A DNA stretch of 16,535 nt from contig JADKBL010000048.1 in assembly GCA_016718875.1 (NCBI GenBank), forward strand, positions 1 to 16,535. Direction: 5' to 3'. Below, piece by piece: positions 1 to 6,217 of this stretch. The DNA is from Bacteroidota bacterium (GTDB lineage Bacteria > Bacteroidota > Bacteroidia > Bacteroidales > VadinHA17). Below the pieces are notes generated by a model that saw only the letters and a list, made by a program, of their open reading frames with translations, did no database searches and was not told where the DNA came from. The position numbers and the translations under genes are program-made. Each line of letters opens with the position of its first letter. Position 1 is the first letter of the stretch.

Positions 1-1001
1 AAAGCCCAATCCCATCCACCATTATCCGGCATAGCTTGGGAAATTAAATCTCCCGACTGATAGTAAAGGCTTGCGTGCTCGATTTCTTTTTCTTCACCTT
101 CATGCTCAATAGTGATGTAAGCCGCCATCGCATCGCTGCCAGTGTACGCATCTTCTCCGCTGACTTTTACGTCAACCTTGAAATCCTTGGCCTTGTCAGC
201 ACCTACGATTTTTTCAATCTCTTCCTCAACAAAAGACTTTACAGACTCAGTCGCGTCTTTCTCGTACTCATCAGCCGCTTTTCCGTCCGTAAATACTTTG
301 AAAGTTCGAGCCAGATCCTTCGCTACCTCAGGCTTTAGCTTTGCAACTCCATCTTCATCATCAGACGGCTCTTTAACTAACTCGATCTGATCCTCAAGCT
401 TCATTTTCTTAATCGCCTCAAGCTGATCTTGAGACAACTCAAATTCCTTGGAATAGTCCTTACTCTCAACCATAGACTTTTTTGATTCGGCAGACATTTC
501 TGCGCCCCTTTCATTTACTTTTTCGACGTTAATCGCCTCGTCGTTTTCATTTGTGTCAAAGAATACAAAATCATGAATTAAAGGCTTTGCTTTTATCGGG
601 TCATTGTCCTTCATCAGAAACCATTTGTTTAAAAGACCAGCAGGACCAGCCAGCGCACGAACTCCCCATGCACCATGCTTTTTTGATACCTTGCCTAAAA
701 ATCTACCATCCAAAGAAACCTCCGCAAGAACTCGACTCACAATCAACGACTCATAAAGGAAAGGCCCTAGCACTCGCTCTAAGCTCAAGCGCAGCCTTCT
801 TCGTCCGCCAGTTTTGATTCTTTTCTTTAATCTTTTAATAAGCTTCTTTCTGCGCTTGTACGCAGACGTTCGCTTTCTTCTCTTTAAGGCTCGTTTGACT
901 CTAAATTTACGACGACGATAACTACGGCGTGCAGCCGCACGTTTTGAGGAAGACATACGTTTAGTGCGCACCACACGGGGCGCCTCGGAGATAACCTGCA
1001 T
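1..1001 (-). CDS. Probable prohead core/scaffold-like protein, very basic N-terminus (partial at window edge)
   Basis: The frame is open from an ATG at 1001 (AAAGG ribosome site, 6-nt spacer) to the left edge, giving at least 333 residues without a stop. Residues 12-76 are extremely basic: 35 of 65 are Arg or Lys. Residues 77-150 look like a folded segment containing GAWGVRALAGPAG. From about residue 150 the protein is acidic, charged and probably helical (Glu, Lys and Asp rich). An in-frame Met at residue 169 (ATG at 497) has its own AAGGGG site, so a second shorter product is possible. The gene directly follows a T4-type portal. In T4, small charged prohead core proteins, the protease and the scaffold follow the portal, so a head-assembly role is inferred from position and charge. 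I see no protease motif and no family signature, and the C-terminus is outside the window. Confidence 0.6.
   Translation of the reverse strand, partial: MQVISEAPRVVRTKRMSSSKRAAARRSYRRRKFRVKRALKRRKRTSAYKRRKKLIKRLKKRIKTGGRRRLRLSLERVLGPFLYESLIVSRVLAEVSLDGRFLGKVSKKHGAWGVRALAGPAGLLNKWFLMKDNDPIKAKPLIHDFVFFDTNENDEAINVEKVNERGAEMSAESKKSMVESKDYSKEFELSQDQLEAIKKMKLEDQIELVKEPSDDEDGVAKLKPEVAKDLARTFKVFTDGKAADEYEKDATESVKSFVEEEIEKIVGADKAKDFKVDVKVSGEDAYTGSDAMAAYITIEHEGEEKEIEHASLYYQSGDLISQAMPDNGGWDWA
495..512 (-). promoter_or_regulatory. Internal ribosome binding site and in-frame start
   Basis: AAGGGG at 510-505 lies 7 nt before an in-frame ATG at 497 inside the scaffold-like gene. This site is better than the one used at the annotated start. 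A product beginning here would lack the basic domain and keep only the acidic, helical part, as lambda Nu3 scaffold is made in frame within gene C. Use of this start is inferred. Confidence 0.35.
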
Positions 1002-1043
1002 TGTCAACCTTTCAAGTCCGAAAAAATGAGTCGCTACGAAAAT

Positions 1044-1072
1044 ATAGTAACGCCCGGCCACTACATTCTCAA
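1044..1072 (-). promoter_or_regulatory. Candidate sigma70-type promoter for the scaffold-like gene
   Basis: On the minus strand, TTGAGA (1072-1067) and TACTAT (1049-1044) are separated by exactly 17 bp, about 43 bp before the start codon at 1001. The match is 5/6 for the -35 and 4/6 for the -10. It lies in the 135-bp gap after the portal gene, downstream of a palindrome copy. No experimental support; a phage-encoded sigma factor could use other sequences. Confidence 0.35.
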
Positions 1073-1083
1073 CAACTTAGAAC

Positions 1084-1099
1084 GTCCACTTGATTGGAC
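1084..1099. repeat. 16-bp palindrome copy 1 (one mismatch)
   Basis: GTCCACTTGATTGGAC differs by one base from the exact copies at 4919, 6563, 9554 and 14582. The outer five base pairs of the dyad remain. It lies 38 bp past the portal stop codon, in the gap before the scaffold-like gene. Confidence 0.75.
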
Positions 1100-1136
1100 A
1101 CAACACAAGTCAATACATACAAATTACGCAAAAACT

Positions 1137-2948
1137 CTATTTCGATGATTTCAAATTATGCCTAAGATCTGTCAAAAGGCCCTCAATTCGATCCCATTTT
1201 TTTGCGAAATCTTTGTCTCTCTTACGCAAATCATCTATTTTTTCGGTCAATGATTTTATATTAGCTTTTTTGCCGCCAAATAAATACTCATCGCTTGAAA
1301 TCTTAGACCGCCTACGGCCCATCCATCCCTTAGACTCTCCCGCCGTAAGAGCAACTGGAGGACCTCCGCGATCTGGCGCAGAAGGCGAACCTCTTGATGC
1401 TAACGCCCTTTCGATAGAGCCGTCAGCAGCACTCATACCCCTGGCTACCGTCGCAGCAGTAAGCCCTCCAGCATGAGCCTCTTCTTCCCGACGACGCATT
1501 TCTTCCATTTCATAAATCTGGTCGTCAGAAAATCCTAAAATATTCTTCATAACCCATTCGCGAGGAGCATAAGCCTCAAACTTATCTGCAAGCTCAAGCT
1601 CAGCGTTTCTAATTTCCATTTGAGCTAATTCAAAAATCGCAGATGGAATGGTCATTTTCACATCAAACTCTGCAAAGTCTGGTCTAATTCCCTTGGCTGC
1701 CAAATGAACACGGCCAGCCTTTTTTAAACCATTTCTTATCTCACGCTGAATACGCATAATAGTTCGAGCAAATCTTGAGTCCTCAGCAGACAAATTTGTC
1801 TTAGCCGTCGACTCCTCGTAACTCAAAAATGCCCTTGGAATTTTCAACCCAGCAAAAAGCTTGTCTTCAAAAAACTTAATATCTTCAATGTAGTCATAAA
1901 CAGGACCAGCCAAGGACTCAATTCTTGTCGACTCTCGACCATCCCTAACAGGCAAATAAAAGTTATCTAAAACACTATGCACATCAAATCTCTGGTCCAT
2001 TTTGCCAGTCGCAGGATTCACATACTTCTGCTTACTCATCGCCTGCTTCACGTTATTAAGATATCCGTTCACTTCATTTGGATTAATGTTTGAAACATCA
2101 ACATATACGGCATAACGAGAAGGACTCCTCGTCAAACGATGCAAAACAACGCTGTCCTCAAGCATCTCAAGACGCTTGTAAAGCCATCTAACACCATCTG
2201 CAATTCCAAACCCATACTGAGAGCCCGGCTTCTTGCCAGTAAGTCTCATGTGAACAACTTCCCAATCCTCATAAACAAGCGTATCTGGACTAGATTGAGT
2301 AAAAGTATATCCAGCATTCACGCCGTCTTGAGTTCTCTGAGAAAGCTTCTCTGAAAAGTCTCTTGTGTTAATTCTAAACAAACCAGTCGGGTCGTAGATA
2401 AATCCAGTATATGGAGAATGATCCGGAGCCCCCGGAACGTCGATGCGGCGACAAACTGGAGGCGGAATCAAATTCATCGCAACCAAGCCTTCGCCATCCT
2501 TTACAACTAACTCGTTAAACTGATTGCCATACTTGCAAAGAACGCGGGTCATTTCCCAAATGCGCTCCTCAATCATTATGCGCTTCTGAAATACCGTATT
2601 AAGCTCTTTACGAACGTCCTCGTCCTCGCACTCAATCCACACCGTTTGGCCAGTTAATGTGTCGTATTGCGTAGCGTCGTCGGCATAGATATCAAATCCA
2701 GAACCAATGATCGGACTGTTGTCGTCCATGTTTTCATAATCAACGTATCGAGAAATCAAATCCTGCTCGATTCTCAGATATTCATTGATCCCTGCGGATA
2801 TTCCAGTGTTTAAAAAATCAATACCGTAATTGCCGTATGAGGCAACCGAGCCAATCGCCACAGATGGAATAGTGGGAAGAACGTACTGACTATTGTCGGA
2901 AACATTATCCTTGATAAACTCTAAAGCCCTAGACGCAAACGTAGACAT
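1137..2948 (-). CDS. Portal protein (T4 gp20-like)
   Basis: The portal forms the dodecameric channel at the unique head vertex through which the terminase pumps DNA. The sequence carries the T4-type portal pattern: a stretch like RYVDYENMDDNSPIIGSGFD followed by IYADDAT near the N-terminus, a stem/crown-like helical region (VRWLYKRLEMLEDSVVLHRL), and RDGRESTRIESLAGP followed by KIPRAFLSYEE. After about residue 500 there is a Gly/Ser/Pro-rich linker and a basic, probably coiled-coil C-terminal tail. I chose ATG at 2948 because GAGG precedes it by 5 nt and it begins 7 nt after the terminase stop. A longer frame to an ATG at 3038 would overlap the terminase by 83 bp and shows no good ribosome site. 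Length is 603 residues, slightly above T4 gp20. Family assignment is firm from motifs and from the neighbouring terminase. Confidence 0.9.
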   Translation of the reverse strand: MSTFASRALEFIKDNVSDNSQYVLPTIPSVAIGSVASYGNYGIDFLNTGISAGINEYLRIEQDLISRYVDYENMDDNSPIIGSGFDIYADDATQYDTLTGQTVWIECEDEDVRKELNTVFQKRIMIEERIWEMTRVLCKYGNQFNELVVKDGEGLVAMNLIPPPVCRRIDVPGAPDHSPYTGFIYDPTGLFRINTRDFSEKLSQRTQDGVNAGYTFTQSSPDTLVYEDWEVVHMRLTGKKPGSQYGFGIADGVRWLYKRLEMLEDSVVLHRLTRSPSRYAVYVDVSNINPNEVNGYLNNVKQAMSKQKYVNPATGKMDQRFDVHSVLDNFYLPVRDGRESTRIESLAGPVYDYIEDIKFFEDKLFAGLKIPRAFLSYEESTAKTNLSAEDSRFARTIMRIQREIRNGLKKAGRVHLAAKGIRPDFAEFDVKMTIPSAIFELAQMEIRNAELELADKFEAYAPREWVMKNILGFSDDQIYEMEEMRRREEEAHAGGLTAATVARGMSAADGSIERALASRGSPSAPDRGGPPVALTAGESKGWMGRRRSKISSDEYLFGGKKANIKSLTEKIDDLRKRDKDFAKKWDRIEGLLTDLRHNLKSSK

Positions 2949-2955
2949 CAAAACC

Positions 2956-4911
2956 TCATCCCATGACAAAAGGTAAATCAAATTTTTTACGACCTGGAAC
3001 CGCTGAATTATCTTTACCGCTTTGGACCGATTTATCAACCGGAATGGCGCTACCTAAAACCCAATTCTCATCGTCAACATAATCACTTCGCTTAGGCTCG
3101 TAAGAAGATTGAATAGCCATAGAAAGACTTGATTGAGATAACGCAAATACCGCTCCACACACCGCATCACAAAGATCTTTTGAGCCGGGTGTGGGGTGGT
3201 CGACTTTGCCAGTCTTACTACTTCGCTCAAGCTCTCTTAATTCCTTAAGCAATAAATGATGGCGATAATATGAAACCCGATCCTCATACAAAGCAGACTT
3301 AAAATAGTCATACGGCCCCACCTTATCAACCGACACCGTATCAGTTTCAAAACCCTGAGTCTTCAAAGCCTGAAGAGTGCCTAAAGATTGAAAAGTATCC
3401 GCCGTCACCTTCTTAATAAAAAACCCATGCTCAGCAAGCTCGTATATCAATCGCCTAACTTCATGCTGATATATCTCACCAGTCGGTGGAGCCTGAATGC
3501 CCAAAACAAAATCTACTACAAAATGAGGTACGGTCTCAGACCTACCGCCTCGCAAGACTTCCTTGCCGCCCCCAACATGCACCATTGAAAGGCCCGTCAA
3601 ATCCTTGTTCTTTGACATATCGAGATGAATAAACCTTGGCGCAGAAGGATTTATTTTTGGACTCCATGAACCATCATAATTCTTAGTGCAAATCTCTTCC
3701 CACTTCCACTTAGCGGGTACATCCTGCTGCCAAATATAATACTCAAAGGGATGATTTCTATTTGGATCTATCGACTCAATAATCTTATCTCTTCTTGAAA
3801 TAAACGGAGTGACTGAAACGGTAGCTATTCCAGAAATATCCCTAAGAGCCCTATCAATATCAGTTTCAAATGATGATTTATATTCAACCGGGACCTTCAC
3901 GACCAACATGCTCTCAGGATCAGGCTCGTTATCACCCAAAATACGACTCATCGCATTTTCGGTCCCCACAGCAACTCTAAAAACATCTCCAGAAAATCTC
4001 TCCTGAGGCACCACTTCATAAGTAGCATTCTCAACAACATAAAATCTCTTGTTGTCGATGTTCTCTTTCATCACGCGCTCAGTAAGAGAATTCACACTCT
4101 TCTTTGAAGAAACCAAAACCATCATGCCAGGAAGCTTCCCTCTTCCTCTGAATCGCGACTCCATCCTGGTCTTAAAACTCTTGTAAATCTCGTAGGCGTA
4201 ATCCTTAACCCCTTCATTTCCATCAACAGTCTTAAAGAAGTTAACTTCGTCCATCATGACGCAAATGACGTTCGCGCCAATACCGCCCGTCTCAGTCGAA
4301 ATACCAGGCAGCAGAACTATATTCTTCGGAAAATAAATACCGCCCTCTTTCTTTGAAATTGGACGAAATTTTGTCGAAAAATATGGGGAGTCATCTATGA
4401 TTCGTGAAATCTTAGAATCAATAATCCCCTGAGCAACAAACTGATTAACTGCAACGACTGCAAAACCGATGTTGTCGTTCGGCGCTATTCCGAAAGTCTT
4501 ATGAGGGTTACTCAGCATTGAGATTTCATAAAGAACACGCAAGAAAGTCACGACAGCAACAGTCGATTTACCAGCCCCAAGCGAGCCCCCGAACATAGCC
4601 GTGTCGTAATCGCCGCTAAATAAATCAATTACGTCTTGCTTAAGCTTAGGAAATAAAGAGTCAGCTAATTCGCCTAGATAATATTTGCTTGAAACAAATT
4701 CTTCTATACTCGCCAAAGGAGCGTCGTAACTTAACTTCGAAATCTCATCCGCCAAAGGAGACGAACCCGTCGCTTCTAAATCTCTTAAAACATCGTCAAG
4801 CAATATTCGCTCTTCAGGAGTGAGCGCATCTAAGTCATTTTTTAATAACTCTAACTCCTCAACCTCTGTCCTGACCGATTTATTCTTTCCGTTCTGATAA
4901 AGCAAAGCCAT
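2956..4911 (-). CDS. Terminase large subunit (packaging ATPase-nuclease)
   Basis: This is the motor that cuts concatemeric DNA and drives it into the prohead. The N-terminal ATPase half shows Walker A GGSLGAGKST at residues 108-117 and Walker B with the catalytic pair VICVMMDE at 215-222. The C-terminal RNase H-like nuclease half shows HLDMSKNKDLTG around Asp431, VTADTFQS around Asp505, and GSKDLCDAV with Asp579 and Asp582, which together give the expected acidic metal-binding residues. At 651 residues it is long for the family; about 100 residues precede the ATPase core, with a helical acidic segment at 15-60. The ATG at 4911 has no recognisable purine-rich ribosome site; instead a palindrome (4919-4934) occupies that position. 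The portal start follows 7 nt after the stop, as expected of a packaging operon. Confidence 0.93.
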   Translation of the reverse strand: MALLYQNGKNKSVRTEVEELELLKNDLDALTPEERILLDDVLRDLEATGSSPLADEISKLSYDAPLASIEEFVSSKYYLGELADSLFPKLKQDVIDLFSGDYDTAMFGGSLGAGKSTVAVVTFLRVLYEISMLSNPHKTFGIAPNDNIGFAVVAVNQFVAQGIIDSKISRIIDDSPYFSTKFRPISKKEGGIYFPKNIVLLPGISTETGGIGANVICVMMDEVNFFKTVDGNEGVKDYAYEIYKSFKTRMESRFRGRGKLPGMMVLVSSKKSVNSLTERVMKENIDNKRFYVVENATYEVVPQERFSGDVFRVAVGTENAMSRILGDNEPDPESMLVVKVPVEYKSSFETDIDRALRDISGIATVSVTPFISRRDKIIESIDPNRNHPFEYYIWQQDVPAKWKWEEICTKNYDGSWSPKINPSAPRFIHLDMSKNKDLTGLSMVHVGGGKEVLRGGRSETVPHFVVDFVLGIQAPPTGEIYQHEVRRLIYELAEHGFFIKKVTADTFQSLGTLQALKTQGFETDTVSVDKVGPYDYFKSALYEDRVSYYRHHLLLKELRELERSSKTGKVDHPTPGSKDLCDAVCGAVFALSQSSLSMAIQSSYEPKRSDYVDDENWVLGSAIPVDKSVQSGKDNSAVPGRKKFDLPFVMG

Positions 4912-4918
4912 GAAAAAC

Positions 4919-4934
4919 GTCCAATCAATTGGAC
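4919..4934. repeat. 16-bp palindrome copy 2 (exact), upstream of terminase
   Basis: GTCCAATCAATTGGAC, with 7-bp arms around a 2-bp centre. It lies between the tubulin-like gene (stop at 4967) and the terminase start (4911), 7 nt from the ATG. On the coding strand the mRNA could form a 6-bp stem with a UUGA loop followed by GUUUUUC. Confidence 0.85.
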
Positions 4935-4966
4935 GGCCACTCTCATAGCCGCCCCATCAAACTATC

Positions 4967-6076
4967 TTACGGATACACTCTGCCAGCCTTGATTTCCATC
5001 TCGGCAATTTTCTTTTCTGGCGCCCCTAGACCTGAGATTAGAACATACATCGTCACTGGCTGGGATGGAGAAATAATAACTCCTCGATGAAGCTTGGTCT
5101 TTGGACCTGGATCAAGCATTCTTGAAAGCGCACCAAAAGCACTCTCCAGCGCATCTTGCGGAACGCCCTGCATGTTATCCTCAGAAGCCACAAGAACACC
5201 CGCCGCAGATGTTGCCTTTGAAATATCTAAGCCATCAACCAAAAGACCCTGCTTCACATTAGCTCGCACAGCCTCAGCAATTGCAGTCGGAGTTGAAACC
5301 TGAATTAATTTTGATCTACCAAAGCCCAAAATTCCAGACTTCAAAACAGACTTGTAGTCCTCCGGATCAAACGTCACAACAACGTGGTCATTGTTCTGGG
5401 CAGCAAGCTCATTGAATACGTTGAAAAGCGCAGCAATGTTTTTATTAGCCTTACCCCAAGCATCCAGCACAGAAGCCCCGCCAAACATGTCGACAACCTT
5501 TTGATTATCAACAAGCACAAGCGGACTAATCTCACCAGCGTCAGCAAGAGCACACAACTCTTTCAAAGCATCTACAGCGTTACCGAAAACTGCTGGCGAC
5601 TCTGCCCTCGAAGGAAGCGTTGCAATCACACCAACTGTTTTTTTGAAATCCTTGTTAATCGATTTCATGTACTCTTGAGCGATCTTGATAGAAGGAAATA
5701 CGGATCCAGTTCCAGTTCCTCCGCCCAATGACACGGTGAGCATCACATGATCTGTATTCTGCCCAAAGGTCTTTGTCATGAACGCTAAAATCTCGTCCGA
5801 CTCTGCCTCTGCGCACTTTCGACCTACATCTGGATTCTTGCCTGCACCGCCAGGACTTTTCATTACATAACGATTCGGGCAACTAAGTCTTTGCATATCC
5901 TTGTCAGTCGTATTCACAACACCTACGCGACGATAACCAAGCTTCCAAAACGCATCAGCTATATTTCCGCCGCCTTGACCAAGACCAACAACACTCATTC
6001 GAACGGCGACCTTGCGCTCGTCCTCTACTGAAGTCGATTGAACCGCAACTTCTTCATCAATATCAATTTCAACCAT
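4967..6076 (-). CDS. Tubulin/FtsZ-family GTPase (phage tubulin-like)
   Basis: The product is a GTP-dependent filament-forming protein of the tubulin/FtsZ superfamily. Visible motifs are the T1 nucleotide loop GLGQGGGN (31-38), an FtsZ-like NTTDKDMQRL (55-64), the diagnostic T4 phosphate loop SLGGGTGTGS (116-125), and a T7 synergy loop TFDPEDYKSV (235-244) that keeps Asp237 and Asp240, the FtsZ-type catalytic acids. A C-terminal domain with ISPSQPVTMYVLISGL follows. At 369 residues it has FtsZ-like length but a short tail without an obvious FtsZ C-terminal peptide. The ATG at 6076 is preceded by GGGGG with a 5-nt spacer. It is co-directional with terminase and portal. Known relatives in mobile elements are PhuZ, which centres the phage nucleus, and TubZ, which segregates plasmids and prophages. 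Which role applies here cannot be decided from sequence alone. The superfamily call is firm. Confidence 0.9.
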   Translation of the reverse strand: MVEIDIDEEVAVQSTSVEDERKVAVRMSVVGLGQGGGNIADAFWKLGYRRVGVVNTTDKDMQRLSCPNRYVMKSPGGAGKNPDVGRKCAEAESDEILAFMTKTFGQNTDHVMLTVSLGGGTGTGSVFPSIKIAQEYMKSINKDFKKTVGVIATLPSRAESPAVFGNAVDALKELCALADAGEISPLVLVDNQKVVDMFGGASVLDAWGKANKNIAALFNVFNELAAQNNDHVVVTFDPEDYKSVLKSGILGFGRSKLIQVSTPTAIAEAVRANVKQGLLVDGLDISKATSAAGVLVASEDNMQGVPQDALESAFGALSRMLDPGPKTKLHRGVIISPSQPVTMYVLISGLGAPEKKIAEMEIKAGRVYP

Positions 6077-6213
6077 TAAAACCCCCTAGTTCGTTTCCTA
6101 GCAGTTGAACGCATTTCTTTACATTTGCCAACCCATCCATGCGCATGATACTTCGACTTTACGCCGCGTAATGCGCTCTCGCTGCTCCAGACTTCAAATT
6201 TAAAACTGGGGGT
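6076..6213 (-). pseudogene. Possible remnant of a small basic protein gene
   Basis: A 45-codon frame with no usable start until a late Met (codon 34) ends in TAA that overlaps the ATG of the tubulin-like gene (TAATG), a typical coupled junction. The translation looks protein-like rather than random, with KFEVWSSESALRGVKSKYHA and then a Lys/Arg-rich end. It may be the 3' end of a gene whose 5' part was lost when the divergent helicase was placed next to it. It could also be chance. The function is not recognised. Confidence 0.25.
6125..6152 (+). promoter_or_regulatory. Weak candidate promoter for the helicase gene
   Basis: TTGCCA (6125-6130) and GATACT (6147-6152) are 16 bp apart, about 65 bp before the helicase start. 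A short dyad TACGC-C-GCGTA at 6160-6170 lies just after the expected start of transcription and could be an operator. The divergent 141-bp gap must drive the only plus-strand gene, but the match to consensus is modest. Confidence 0.25.
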
Positions 6214-6217
6214 TTAT

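Noticed and set aside
1090..1476. Plus-strand open frame of 128 codons opposite the portal C-terminus
   Set aside because: Antisense shadow of the Gly/Ser/Arg-rich portal tail; low-complexity composition and no ribosome site.
2949..3038. N-terminal extension of the portal frame to an ATG at 3038
   Set aside because: It would overlap the terminase by 83 bp and lacks a ribosome site; ATG 2948 has GAGG at 5 nt and matches normal operon spacing.
4912..4934. Intrinsic terminator between tubulin-like gene and terminase
   Set aside because: The stem is AT-rich and only 6-7 bp, the T-run is five bases interrupted by G, and the other copies of the same palindrome lack any T-run.
5384..5731. Plus-strand open frame of 115 codons opposite the tubulin-like gene
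   Set aside because: It is antisense to a gene with clear family motifs, has no ribosome site of the local type and no recognisable domain.
6079..6148. Short minus-strand frame beginning MRMDGLANVKK
   Set aside because: About 25 codons, no ribosome site, and it ends inside the tubulin start; less protein-like than the alternative frame noted as a remnant.
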